Assembly (NCBI RefSeq): GCF_011734195.1 | Contig: NZ_JAANTH010000001.1 | Span: 248,001-312,000, forward strand | Direction of reading: 5' to 3' | DNA: 64,000 nt | Source of the DNA: Halobacterium sp. R2-5 | GTDB lineage: Archaea > Halobacteriota > Halobacteria > Halobacteriales > Halobacteriaceae | Part shown: positions 7,813-16,009 of the stretch, piece by piece | How positions within the stretch are numbered: position 1 is the stretch's first letter | Layout of the letters: each line of letters begins with the position of its first letter | The notes under the pieces: model-generated | What the model was told of the DNA's origin: nothing | What the model saw: the letters and a program-made list of their open reading frames with translations, nothing else | The model's database searches: none | Made by a program: the position numbers and the translations under genes

Positions 7813-8720
7813 TGCCCCACCAGTGTACGAACTGCGGGCACGTCTTCGAGGACGGCTCCAAGGAGATGCTCTCGGGGTGCCCGGACTGCGGCGGGAACAA
7901 GTTCCAGTACCACCCCGGTGAGGTCGCCGAGGAGGAGCCCCCGGACGCCGAGTCGCCGGAGCCGCCCGAGGCCGAGGGCGGGTCGGTCGCGGGCGCGGTC
8001 GGCCGCGCCGCGAACAAGGTCCGGGACGCGGTGACCAGCGACCCCGACCCCGCAGCGCGTACGACTGGCGACGACGCGGACGCCTCCAGTAGTGCTGATG
8101 CGGTCGGGAGTTCGGCCGCGGACGCGTCCGAAACTGCCGACGCTGCCGACACCGCGAGCAGTCCCACTGCAGACGCGATCCCCGAGGCTTCGAGTGGAGC
8201 CAGCACCGGCGACGCGGGGACCGACGACGAGGTCGACCCGGCTGCACCGGAAACGGAGGCCCGGGAGTCGGTTTCGGAAGCCGACGCGTCGGCTTCCGAC
8301 ACGTCTTCTCCGGACCCAGCCGCTTCCGACGCGTCCGCGTCGAGCGCACCGGAAACGGGGGGCGAGCCCGAGGGTTCGGACCCCAACGACGCGGGCATCG
8401 ACGCGACCGCGGAGGTCAGCGACGAGGACGCCGCGCAGGCGGACGCCCGCAGCTCCGTCGTCGACAAGGATTCGCTGCCGGACGCGCCCTCCGAGGGCCG
8501 CGTCGTCAAGGAGCCCGACGACTCGGAGGACCGCCCCGACCTCGACGACCTCCGCCAGGAGCTCAACGACCAGTTCGAGTCCATCCGCATCGTCGCGCCC
8601 GGCCAGTACGAGCTCAACCTCATGGAGCTGTACGACCGTCAGGAGTACATCATCGCGCTCCAGGAGGACGGCCAGTACGTCATCGAGGTGCCGGACGCCT
8701 GGGAGACCGACGAAGCGTAA
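7812..8720 (+). CDS. oapC: OapC/ArvC family zinc-ribbon protein
   Basis: This is the third gene of the origin-associated operon, 302 residues. The N-terminal zinc ribbon uses CTNC (5-8) and CPDC (23-26). A low-complexity linker of about 170 residues follows, dominated by Ala, Ser, Asp and Glu (about 45-225). A conserved C-terminal domain (about 225-302; LRQELNDQFESIRIVAPGQY onward) ends the protein. The architecture suits a scaffold joining a nucleic-acid or protein-binding ribbon to a C-terminal domain. Homologues are listed as OapC/ArvC and co-occur with the vesicle GTPase ArvA. The ATG overlaps the oapB stop (TAATG). The linker explains the base-composition drift at 8040-8400. Confidence 0.87.
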   Translation: MPHQCTNCGHVFEDGSKEMLSGCPDCGGNKFQYHPGEVAEEEPPDAESPEPPEAEGGSVAGAVGRAANKVRDAVTSDPDPAARTTGDDADASSSADAVGSSAADASETADAADTASSPTADAIPEASSGASTGDAGTDDEVDPAAPETEARESVSEADASASDTSSPDPAASDASASSAPETGGEPEGSDPNDAGIDATAEVSDEDAAQADARSSVVDKDSLPDAPSEGRVVKEPDDSEDRPDLDDLRQELNDQFESIRIVAPGQYELNLMELYDRQEYIIALQEDGQYVIEVPDAWETDEA

Positions 8721-8832
8721 CGCTCCGTCTCGGGCGCCTCGCGAACAGTCCCTTCTTTCGCGCGCCCGCGAACCCGCGCTCGCTTGCCGCGTGCCGAAGG
8801 TGTTTTCCCCGCCAGCGAGTCCCCTCGACTAG

Positions 8833-10302
8833 ATGACGCTCCGTCGCCGCCTGGAGGCCGCGGTCGCGGCGTTCCCCGCGCTGCTGGCGCGGCTCGGGCT
8901 CGTCGACCGGCGGAAGGGCGAGGAGGCGTTCGACCTCGCGCTGCCCGCGATGGTGACCGGCGGCCTGCGGACGGTGCTGCGCACGACGGACTTCCTGATG
9001 GTGAGCATCGCCGCGGGCGAGGTCGCGGTCGCCGCCCTCGAGTTCGGCTTCCAGTACTACTTCATCCCGTTCGGGCTCGCGCTCGCGCTCACGAGCGGCA
9101 CCATCAGCGTGGTGTCCCGGCTGAAGGGGGCCGAGGAGGACGCGGAGGCGGACTTCGCCATCAAGCAGTCGCTGTGGATCTCGCTGCTGCTCGCGGTTCC
9201 GATCACGGTCGGGACGTGGCAGTACGCGGACGTGCTGGTCGGGTGGCTCGCGAGCGACCCGGAGGCGGCGGCACTGGGCGCGGACTACCTCCGCGTAGTG
9301 ATGCTCTCGGTCGTCTTCCGGTTCTGGAGCATGATCGCGGCGCGGGCGCTCGCGGGCGCCGGCGACACTCGAACCCCGATGTACGTGCGGCTCGTGACGC
9401 TGCCGACCAACATCGCGCTGAACGCCCTGCTCATCTTCGGGCTGTTCGGGTTCCCGGAGCTCAGCGTCGTCGGCGCGGCGTGGGGGACTGCCATCGCGAA
9501 CACGCTCGCGGGCGCGGTGTTCTTCGCCATCCTGCTGTCGGGGCGGTGGAGCGTCACGCTGCGCGTGCGCGGCAAGCAGTGGGACTGGGGGGTCGCCCGC
9601 GAGATCGTCCGCGTCGCGCTCCCGCTGGCTGGGACGCGGCTGTCGCGGACGTTCGGCCGGTTCCCGTTCCTGTTCGTGCTCGGCGTGCTCGGGACGCCGG
9701 TGGTCGCGGCGTACGCCATCGGGCGGCGCGTGATGTTGCTCGCGCTGATGCCCGCGTGGGGGTACTCCACGGCGTCGAGCACGCTCGTCGGCCAGCGCCT
9801 CGGAGCGGGCGACCCCGACGAGGCCGCCGACTACGGCTGGCAGACGCTGCGCATCGCGCTCGTCACCCAGTTGCTCATCGGCGCGGGGCTGTTCGCCGCG
9901 GCGCGACCGGTCGCGCTCGCGTTCGGCGCGTCGAACATCGACCTCACCGTGACGTTCATCCGCGTCTTCGGGCTGAGCGTCGCCGGCTTCTCCGTGTCGC
10001 GGACGCTGCGGGGCGGCCTGCGCGGCGCCGGCGACACCCGCTGGCCGTTCTACGGCGCCATCTCGGGGACGTACCTCGTACGCCTGCCGCTGGCGTTCGC
10101 CGCGCTCCCGGCCGGCTTCGCCGTCGGGCCGTTCGCGCTCGGCCCCGTCGCGATTCCCGCCGTCTCGCCGGGGCTCGGCCTCGGGCTGACCGCCATCTTC
10201 GCGGCCATCCTCGGGGACATGTACGTGCGCGCGGCCGTCAACCTCGTCCGCTTCAAGTCCGGCGCGTGGCGGGCGTACGGCGCGAAGACGCCGACGGACT
10301 GA
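8833..10302 (+). CDS. MATE family efflux transporter
   Basis: This is a multidrug/toxin exporter of the MATE (MOP) superfamily that exchanges H+ or Na+ for substrates across the cell membrane. The protein has 489 residues and about 12 membrane helices in two pseudo-symmetric halves. Both halves carry the repeated motif RALAGAGDTRTPM (about 178) and LRGGLRGAGDTRWP (about 395), typical of archaeal MATE proteins. The N-terminal helix has LALPAMVTGGLRTVLRTTDF. The gene has the same direction as oapABC but starts 112 bases downstream and is probably a separate unit. The substrate cannot be predicted. A second MATE gene lies at 28148. Confidence 0.88.
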   Translation: MTLRRRLEAAVAAFPALLARLGLVDRRKGEEAFDLALPAMVTGGLRTVLRTTDFLMVSIAAGEVAVAALEFGFQYYFIPFGLALALTSGTISVVSRLKGAEEDAEADFAIKQSLWISLLLAVPITVGTWQYADVLVGWLASDPEAAALGADYLRVVMLSVVFRFWSMIAARALAGAGDTRTPMYVRLVTLPTNIALNALLIFGLFGFPELSVVGAAWGTAIANTLAGAVFFAILLSGRWSVTLRVRGKQWDWGVAREIVRVALPLAGTRLSRTFGRFPFLFVLGVLGTPVVAAYAIGRRVMLLALMPAWGYSTASSTLVGQRLGAGDPDEAADYGWQTLRIALVTQLLIGAGLFAAARPVALAFGASNIDLTVTFIRVFGLSVAGFSVSRTLRGGLRGAGDTRWPFYGAISGTYLVRLPLAFAALPAGFAVGPFALGPVAIPAVSPGLGLGLTAIFAAILGDMYVRAAVNLVRFKSGAWRAYGAKTPTD

Positions 10303-10334
10303 CGGCACCGCCCCCGCCGCCGACTGCGAACCTC

Positions 10335-10346
10335 CCGAATTTAAGT
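10335..10346 (+). promoter_or_regulatory. TATA box for the 27-aa membrane peptide operon
   Basis: CCGAATTTAAGT places a haloarchaeal TTTAAG box about 27 bases before the ATG at 10369, the spacing expected for a leaderless transcript. This supports the otherwise easily missed 27-codon gene. Confidence 0.65.
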
Positions 10347-10368
10347 CGCCGCGGCCGAATCCCCCGGT

Positions 10369-10452
10369 ATGAGCACGGCAACGAAGTACGTCGTCGGCAC
10401 GGTGGCGTTCGCGGCTATCCTGGCGCTGATCATCGTCGTCAACGTCGCGTAG
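10369..10452 (+). CDS. 27-residue single-span membrane peptide
   Basis: A tiny ORF whose product has a charged N-terminus (MSTATKYVVG) and one hydrophobic helix (FAAILALIIVVNVA) that runs to the C-terminus. Its TAG is immediately followed by the ATG of the next gene at 10453, and a TTTAAG promoter lies 27 bases upstream, so it is expressed as the first cistron of a two-gene message. Function is unknown. It could serve mainly to couple translation of the downstream gene or be a true micro-membrane protein. The promoter spacing and hydrophobic composition make a chance ORF unlikely. Confidence 0.65.
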   Translation: MSTATKYVVGTVAFAAILALIIVVNVA

Positions 10453-11247
10453 ATGTTCTCGGAGCGCGACCTATCGGGCGGCCTCGCGGCGGTCCGAGAG
10501 GCGTACGCGCCGGAGGCCATCGTTCTCGACTGCGACAGGGACTTCCAGACGCTGCCTGCCGAGCACCGCGACGACCTCGCGCTGTTCACCGAGTCGCTGT
10601 CGCCCAGCGAGTACGACGCGGAGTGGCTCCCCGAGGACGCCCCGGAGATTCTCTCTCGCCTCGCGTCGACCGACTTCGTCGTCGGGTCGCCGGGCGACGG
10701 CGCGGTCGCGTGGACCACGCAGACCGACCCGCCGGTCGTCTTCGTGAAGGCCCGCATCGAGGGGACGCCGGACGCGTTCGCCGACTTCCTCGTCGCGGAG
10801 GCGCTCGTGGAGGCCGGCCTTGACCTCCCCGAGCAGTTCCTCGGGTTCTTCGGCGAGCAGTACCGCGCGTTCGACGCCGCCGTCGACGCCGACCCGACGT
10901 CGGTCTACCAGCTCGCGTCGGCGTGCTGCGACGCCTACCGCGGCCTCCACACGCGCGAGGAGTTCGAAGCCTGGGACGAGGACCACCCCGGCCTCTACGA
11001 CGCGTGGGTCGACGCCGGCGAACGCGTGACCGGCCGCCTCGACGGCCTCCCGCGGGAGATCGCTCGCGGCGAGACGTCGTTCTCGGACGCCGCGGAGCTC
11101 GCCTGTAGCGCCGTCAAACACGACGTCGACCTGCCCGCGCCGTTCGCGGCGCTGGACACGCTCGCGTACCGCCGGCACGGCGCGAGCTACGCGGTGAAGT
11201 GGGCGGAGAAGGTGTTCGACGCTGATGCTGCGGATTCGACGGAGTGA
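10453..11247 (+). CDS. Conserved haloarchaeal protein of unknown function
   Basis: This is an acidic soluble protein of 264 residues, probably mostly helical in its second half. No catalytic motif that I recognise is visible. It contains a GSPGDGAVAW segment followed by VVFVKARIEG, and a His/Trp/Glu-rich middle (HTREEFEAWDEDHPGLYDAW). The gene starts at the base after the stop of the 27-codon membrane peptide, so the two are cotranscribed. The downstream gene is convergent. I know of similar haloarchaeal-only proteins but not of any assigned role. Confidence 0.75.
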   Translation: MFSERDLSGGLAAVREAYAPEAIVLDCDRDFQTLPAEHRDDLALFTESLSPSEYDAEWLPEDAPEILSRLASTDFVVGSPGDGAVAWTTQTDPPVVFVKARIEGTPDAFADFLVAEALVEAGLDLPEQFLGFFGEQYRAFDAAVDADPTSVYQLASACCDAYRGLHTREEFEAWDEDHPGLYDAWVDAGERVTGRLDGLPREIARGETSFSDAAELACSAVKHDVDLPAPFAALDTLAYRRHGASYAVKWAEKVFDADAADSTE

Positions 11248-11253
11248 CCCCCG

Positions 11254-11832
11254 TCAGTAGTCGGCGGTGACGTCGCCGTCCTCGTCGAGTTCGACGACGA
11301 CGTCGCTCTCCGCGCGGAACGAGTCGATGACGTCGTCGTCGTGGACCTCGCGGGAGACGTGGACGAGCGCGACGGCGTCGTGTTCGGCGAGGAGGTCACC
11401 GAGTCGGGCGAGCGCGTCGAGCGCGCGCTCCTCGCCGGCGTAGTACGCGAGCTCGGTGAGCGAATCGAAGCTCACGCGGCGCTTCCCGGGGTTGTCGGTG
11501 AGGAACTGGTCGACGGCCGCGAGGATGCCGTCGACGTCGTCGGGCGCGGAGACGTAGTGGATGTGGCTGGCGCCCCGGCGGGAGTAGCCGCGGTCGACGG
11601 ACAGCGTGTCCAGAATCTCGGCGCTGTCCTCGTCGACGTCGTAGTACTCGAGCTTCTGGGTGACCTCGCGGGCGGTCGTCCGCGTGGAGACGACGAGGAA
11701 GTTGTCCGTGTCCGTCTTCAGGAAGTCGGTGTCCATGCGGTCGGTCTCGCCGGTACTCGGGTGGAGCAACAGCACGACGGTGCCACCCGGGACGGAGTCG
11801 GGCGCCCCGTCGATGGCGAGGTCGTAGTCCAT
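11254..11832 (-). CDS. RecA/KaiC-fold protein with degenerate P-loop (HTR-like)
   Basis: This is a 192-residue protein related to the KaiC/RadA-like ATPases called HTR-like or RAD55-like in haloarchaea. At the Walker A position (about residues 15-31) it has GGTVVLLLHPSTGETDRMD, where an active family member would have a GxxxxGKT loop; the lysine is replaced. Later strands match the fold, with VVSTRTTAREV, RRVSFDSLTELAYYA and AVALVHVSREVHDDD aligning with the Walker B and sensor regions. It is therefore likely a pseudo-ATPase that binds a partner or regulates signalling. The ATG at 11832 gives the expected N-terminus; the frame stays open further upstream but without coding character. It is convergent with the 10453 gene. 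Confidence 0.74.
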   Translation of the reverse strand: MDYDLAIDGAPDSVPGGTVVLLLHPSTGETDRMDTDFLKTDTDNFLVVSTRTTAREVTQKLEYYDVDEDSAEILDTLSVDRGYSRRGASHIHYVSAPDDVDGILAAVDQFLTDNPGKRRVSFDSLTELAYYAGEERALDALARLGDLLAEHDAVALVHVSREVHDDDVIDSFRAESDVVVELDEDGDVTADY

Positions 11833-11900
11833 ACCCGAGGAAAGCGCCCACGCGGTCTTAACCTTCCGGGTTGGGGCGGAAGCGGCGTAAGCGCTCCCTA

Positions 11901-12338
11901 CTAGAAGACGCTGTCCGCGGTGGCGGCGCCGACGACGCTGAAGATGGCGCCGACTGCGACGGCCTTCGCGGTGAGCGCCGCGACGGCCAGCGTCGCCGTC
12001 GGGAGTCCCAGCTGGGCGGAGAACGTCGACGGCGCGGTGAACGCGAGCGCGAGCACGAGCACGGAGCCGTACGCGACCCCCATCAGGGAGACGAACCGCA
12101 CCGGGATTCCGGCGACTTCGGCCTCCCGGTCGGGGTCGCGGCCCTGGTCGGCCTCGTAGAGCGCGCCGTAGCCGATGGCGAACACGATGACGACCGTGGT
12201 GAGGACGTGGAACCACTGCATGCGGCTGGCGAGCAGCCACACCTCCTCGGTGACGACGAACGGCCCCGCGAGCAGGAACCCGCCGACCACCTGCTGGGCA
12301 GTGTCCGCGACGCGGTACCGTTTGCTTCGCCCGACCAT
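11901..12338 (-). CDS. DUF2391-type integral membrane protein
   Basis: This is a 145-residue protein with four predicted membrane helices (about 15-33, 42-62, 84-104 and 116-140). The conserved opening is DTAQQVVGGFLLAGPFVVTE followed by a hydrophobic WLLA segment. The similarity to the DUF2391 membrane family is from memory of its N-terminal pattern. The charged cytoplasmic loop YEADQGRDPDREAEV separates helices 2 and 3. There are no catalytic or transport motifs. It diverges from the methyltransferase at 12453 across a 114-base gap that contains a weak ORB-like sequence. Confidence 0.7.
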   Translation of the reverse strand: MVGRSKRYRVADTAQQVVGGFLLAGPFVVTEEVWLLASRMQWFHVLTTVVIVFAIGYGALYEADQGRDPDREAEVAGIPVRFVSLMGVAYGSVLVLALAFTAPSTFSAQLGLPTATLAVAALTAKAVAVGAIFSVVGAATADSVF

Positions 12339-12452
12339 ACCCGAGCGTCGTGGACGCGCGGGAAAACGTCTCCGGGTTCCCCCGGCGACCCCCTCGTTTC
12401 CCGTCGAGCGCGCATCCGCTGGGGTTTTGGCCGGCGCTCGCGTGGGTCCGGT

Positions 12453-13130
12453 ATGAGCGTACGCGAGGAGTTCGACGAGTGGGCGGACTCGGGCCGCGAC
12501 AAGGGGATGGAGGACCGCCACTGGCACACCGCCAAGCACGTGCTCGCGCGGATGCCCGTCGAGGCCGACGACTACGTCCTCGATTTGGGGACGGGTAGCG
12601 GGTACGCGCTGCGCGCACTCCGCGAGCGCGGCGTCGCGCGCGGCTACGGCCTCGACGGCGCGCCCGAGATGGCGCGCAACGCCCGGTCGTACACCGAGGA
12701 CGACCGCGTCGGCTACGTCGTCGGGGACTTCGGTAGCCTGCCGTTCGCCGACGACAGCGTCGACCACGTCTTCAGCATGGAGGCGTTCTACTACGCCAGC
12801 GACCCCCACGAGACCCTCGCAGAGATTCGGCGCGTCCTGAAGCCCGGCGGGACGTTCTACTGCGCGGTGAACTACTACGACGAGAACGTCCACAGCCACG
12901 ACTGGCAGGAGAACATCGACGTGGAGATGACGCTCTGGAACCGGTCCGAGTACCGCGAGGCGTTCCGCGAGGCGGGCCTGCACGTCGCCGAGCAGGACAG
13001 CGTCGCGGACCGCGAGGTTGAGATTCCCGACGCGAGCGAGTTCCCGCACGAGGGCTTCCAGACTCGCGAGGACATGGTCGAGCGCTACCGCACGTTCGGG
13101 ACGCTGCTGACCGTCGGCGTCGCTCCCTGA
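12453..13130 (+). CDS. Class I SAM-dependent methyltransferase
   Basis: This is a 225-residue methyltransferase of the ubiquinone/sterol-methylase (Methyltransf_11) type. Motif I VLDLGTGSGYALRAL lies at about 42-56, the acidic motif II YGLDGAPEM about 20 residues later, and motif III FSMEAFYYASDPHETLAEI followed by RVLKPGG at about 105-130. The C-terminal third, with YYDENVHSHDWQ and RSEYREAFREAGL, should form the substrate lid. The substrate is unknown. Nothing nearby (a DUF2391 membrane protein and the thi genes) points to a pathway. The start at 12453 gives an MSVREEFDEWA opening typical of this group. Confidence 0.85.
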   Translation: MSVREEFDEWADSGRDKGMEDRHWHTAKHVLARMPVEADDYVLDLGTGSGYALRALRERGVARGYGLDGAPEMARNARSYTEDDRVGYVVGDFGSLPFADDSVDHVFSMEAFYYASDPHETLAEIRRVLKPGGTFYCAVNYYDENVHSHDWQENIDVEMTLWNRSEYREAFREAGLHVAEQDSVADREVEIPDASEFPHEGFQTREDMVERYRTFGTLLTVGVAP

Positions 13131-13146
13131 GCGGCAGCAGCAGTCC

Positions 13147-14166
13147 TCACAGCAGCGTCGCGTCCTCCGGTTGGAACCCGAGCACCGCGTCCCCGGCTGG
13201 CGGCGCCTCTCGCGTCTTCACGAGCACGTCGCGGCCGTCCCAGTCGCAGTGCGCGCGGTAGGCGTCCCCGAGAAACTCCACGTTCTCGACGCGCACCGGG
13301 AACCGGTTCTCCTCGCAGTCGAAAGCGAGGGATTCGGGGCGAACACACACCGTCGTTCGACCGTCGACGCGCTCTCCGACGTCGAACTCTGTCTCGCCGA
13401 CACGAACCGAACACCCCTTCGTTTCGACTGGAGGCTCGCCGTCGAAGACGTTGTTGTCGCCGACGAACTCCGCGACGAACCGCGACGCCGGCTCCCTGTA
13501 CACTTCTTCCGGCGTGCCGACCTGCTCGACGCGCCCGGAGTTCAGCACTGCGACGCGGTCCGAGATGGCGAGCGCCTCGCTCTGGTCGTGCGTGACGTAG
13601 ACGGTGGTGATGTCCAACTCGGACTGAATCTCCTTGACCTGCACGCGCAGGCGCTCGCGCAGCCGCGCGTCGAGCGCGCTCATCGGCTCGTCCAGCAGGA
13701 GCACGCTCGGCCCCGGTGCGAGCGCGCGGGCGAGCGCCACCCGCTGCTGCTGGCCGCCGGAGAGCTCGCCGGGCTCGCGGTCCTCGAACCCCGCGAGGTC
13801 CACGAGCGCCAGCAGCTCCGCGACGCGCTCTTCGGTGGTCTGGCCCTCGGGCGGGTCGCGGAAGCGGAGCCCGTACGCGACGTTCTCCGCGACGCTCATG
13901 TGCGGGAACAGCGCGTAGCTCTGGAAGACGACGCCGACGTCGCGGTCCTCCGGTGGGACGCCCGCCACGGAGTTCCCGCCGAAGCGCACGTCCCCCGCGT
14001 CGGGCTGCTCGAAGCCCGCGATGAGCCGCAGCGTCGTCGTCTTCCCGCACCCGGAGGGGCCGACGAGCGTGAAGAACTCGCCGTCCGCGACGTTCAGGGA
14101 GACGCCGTCGACCGCGGTCGTCGCGCCGAACTCGCGGGTCACGCCGTCCAGCTGGATGCTCGTCAC
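13147..14166 (-). CDS. thiQ: Thiamine-type ABC importer, ATP-binding subunit
   Basis: This is the ATPase of a binding-protein-dependent importer, 339 residues. Walker A GPSGCGKT (36-43), a Q-loop VVFQSYALFPHMS, signature LSGGQQQRVALARAL, Walker B LLLDEPMSALDARL and a switch His in THDQSEA are all present. A C-terminal TOBE-like region starts at about 245. The GTG start overlaps the permease stop by four bases, so permease and ATPase are coupled. ThiQ is preferred over general PotA/FbpC because the binding protein downstream on the map (16010-17137) resembles ThiB. Between the ATPase and TOBE regions lies a linker (PPVETKG) encoded by an ORB-like sequence, listed separately. Confidence 0.84.
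   Translation of the reverse strand: MTSIQLDGVTREFGATTAVDGVSLNVADGEFFTLVGPSGCGKTTTLRLIAGFEQPDAGDVRFGGNSVAGVPPEDRDVGVVFQSYALFPHMSVAENVAYGLRFRDPPEGQTTEERVAELLALVDLAGFEDREPGELSGGQQQRVALARALAPGPSVLLLDEPMSALDARLRERLRVQVKEIQSELDITTVYVTHDQSEALAISDRVAVLNSGRVEQVGTPEEVYREPASRFVAEFVGDNNVFDGEPPVETKGCSVRVGETEFDVGERVDGRTTVCVRPESLAFDCEENRFPVRVENVEFLGDAYRAHCDWDGRDVLVKTREAPPAGDAVLGFQPEDATLL
13411..13435 (+). other. ORB-like sequence inside the thiQ gene
   Basis: CACCCCTTCGTTTCGACTGG and the following AG match the origin ORBs. They are identical over CCCCTTCGTTTCGACTGGAG to the copy inside the DP1 gene at 1054-1073. On the thiQ strand it is translated as PVETKG in the linker between the ATPase domain and the TOBE region. 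It lies about 7 kb from the origin core. Confidence 0.6.
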
Positions 14167-16004
14167 GGTCGGTACCTCCCGCCGACGCGGTCGATGACCA
14201 CGAAGCTGGCGGCAGTGACAACCAACAGGACGGTGCCCATCGCGGCCGCCGGGCCGACGCTCGGGCCGGCCGCGCGGTCCACGAGGTAGCGTTTCAGCGC
14301 CACGGGCATCGTGTAGGCGTTCTCCTCGGCGAGCAGCACGGTGGCGTCGAACTCGCCGATGCTGAGCGCGAACGCGAACGCCGCGCCGGCGAGCACGCCC
14401 GGCCACACGAGCGGCAGTTCGACGTCCCAGAGCGCGCGCGCCCGACTCGCGCCCAGCGCTCGCGCGGACTCGACGAGCCGGTCGTCGACGGCGGACAGCA
14501 TCGGTGCGACGTTCCGCACGACGAAGGGGTAGCCCGCGACGGCGTGGGCGGCGACGACGACCGCGGACCCGACGACGCTCACGCGGTAGCCGAACAGCTC
14601 CACGCCGAACACCAGCGACTGCAGCATCCCGAGCCCGACGACGACGCCGGAGACGGCGATGGGCGCCATCAGGACGGCGTCCGCGACCTTCCGGCCGCGG
14701 CCGCCGCGCGCGGAGAACGCCGCGACGACGACGCCCATCGGGAGCGCGAGCGCGAGCGCGCCCACGCCGAACAGCAGCGAGTTCCGCACCGCGACCGAGG
14801 GCTGCGTGCGGCTGCCGCCCTGCCGTTCGAGGAGGAACCGCCACCACTCCAGGGTCGGGTCGCTGAGTCCGCCGACGCTCGCGAGCACCATCGACGCGAG
14901 CGGCGCGAGGAACACGAGCACCACGACGACGCCGTAGACGCCGATGCTCGCGCGCACGACCGCGCTCCGGAGGTCGCCGGCGAGCGAGAACAACCGTTTC
15001 CGCGGGAGCGGGTTGGCGGTGCCGCCGGCCGCGCGTCGCGCCTCGTAGCGCAGGTAGACGTACGTCAGCCCGAGCGAGACGACAGTTTCGAGCGTGGCGA
15101 GCGCGGCCGCGGTCTCGAAGTCGAGCTGCTGGACGCGCGCGTACAGCCACACCTCCACGGTCGCGAGCTGGAGGCCGCCGAGGCCGAGCACGATGGGGAA
15201 CGTCATGAACGTGAACACGAACGTCAGCACCGCGCTCGCCGCGAGTGCGGGAAGCAGCTGTGGGGCGACGACGTCCCGGAATGCTCGCAGCGGGCTCGCA
15301 CCGAGCGACCGCGCGGTCTCGACGGCGCTGGCGTCGACGTTCTCCCACGCCGACGTGACCATTCGCGTGACCAGCGGCGCGTTGTAGAACGCGTGCGCGA
15401 GCACCACGACTTCGAGCGTGTACAGCAGGTCCACGCGCTCGACGCCGAACGCCGTCAGCACGCCGTTGAGCGTGCCGTTCGTGCCGAACGTCGCGACGAA
15501 CCCGGCGACGACCATGATGGAGGGGAGCACGAACGGCAGGATGGTCAACGACTTCAGCGTGCGCCGACCGGGGAACTCGAAGCGCGCGAGCACGTACGCG
15601 CCCGGCAGCCCGAGCGCCACGCTCGCGAGCGTCGAGAGCGCGGCCTGCCACGCCGTGAACCCGAACAGCCCCTTCCGGACCTCGGGGTAGCGCACCCACA
15701 CGTCCGGGAGCAGTCCCGTCCACGCCGCCCGGACGCGCACGCTCGCCAGCCACGCGAGTACGTCGCCCGGCACTCGCGCGGGGTGCGTGAACAGGCCGTT
15801 CGCAGCACCCATGTAGAACTCGCTCTGGAGGACGCGCCGAATCGGCGCCGCGGCGTCCGCGAACGCGGAGACGAACACCGTCCACACCGGGTAGTAGAAG
15901 ACGACGGCGAGCACGGCCAGCGTCGCCGCGCCGACGACCGGGAGGACCAGCCGGTCCGCGTCCGTGGCGAGCCTGTCGGCCGCCTCGGACAGTCCGTCCG
16001 TCAC
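14163..16004 (-). CDS. thiP: Thiamine-type ABC importer, fused double permease
   Basis: This permease of 613 residues contains two complete BPD-type transmembrane domains in one chain, as in ThiP and FbpB. There are about 12 helices. Each half carries an EAA-type loop for the ATPase: ETARSLGASPLRAFRDVVAP in the first half and ESARALGASRARALWDVELP in the second. I chose the GTG at 16004, five bases past the binding-protein stop, which gives MTDGLSEAADRL; the frame is open to 16049 but would overlap the upstream gene. The order thiB-thiP-thiQ matches bacterial thiBPQ. Substrate assignment rests on the binding protein. Confidence 0.86.
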   Translation of the reverse strand: MTDGLSEAADRLATDADRLVLPVVGAATLAVLAVVFYYPVWTVFVSAFADAAAPIRRVLQSEFYMGAANGLFTHPARVPGDVLAWLASVRVRAAWTGLLPDVWVRYPEVRKGLFGFTAWQAALSTLASVALGLPGAYVLARFEFPGRRTLKSLTILPFVLPSIMVVAGFVATFGTNGTLNGVLTAFGVERVDLLYTLEVVVLAHAFYNAPLVTRMVTSAWENVDASAVETARSLGASPLRAFRDVVAPQLLPALAASAVLTFVFTFMTFPIVLGLGGLQLATVEVWLYARVQQLDFETAAALATLETVVSLGLTYVYLRYEARRAAGGTANPLPRKRLFSLAGDLRSAVVRASIGVYGVVVVLVFLAPLASMVLASVGGLSDPTLEWWRFLLERQGGSRTQPSVAVRNSLLFGVGALALALPMGVVVAAFSARGGRGRKVADAVLMAPIAVSGVVVGLGMLQSLVFGVELFGYRVSVVGSAVVVAAHAVAGYPFVVRNVAPMLSAVDDRLVESARALGASRARALWDVELPLVWPGVLAGAAFAFALSIGEFDATVLLAEENAYTMPVALKRYLVDRAAGPSVGPAAAMGTVLLVVTAASFVVIDRVGGRYRP

Positions 16005-16009
16005 CCGCG

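Noticed and set aside
8040-8400. Tandem repeat or foreign insert inside oapC
   Set aside because: The biased composition comes from an Ala/Ser/Asp/Glu-rich linker without a fixed repeat unit; it is read in frame with conserved ends.
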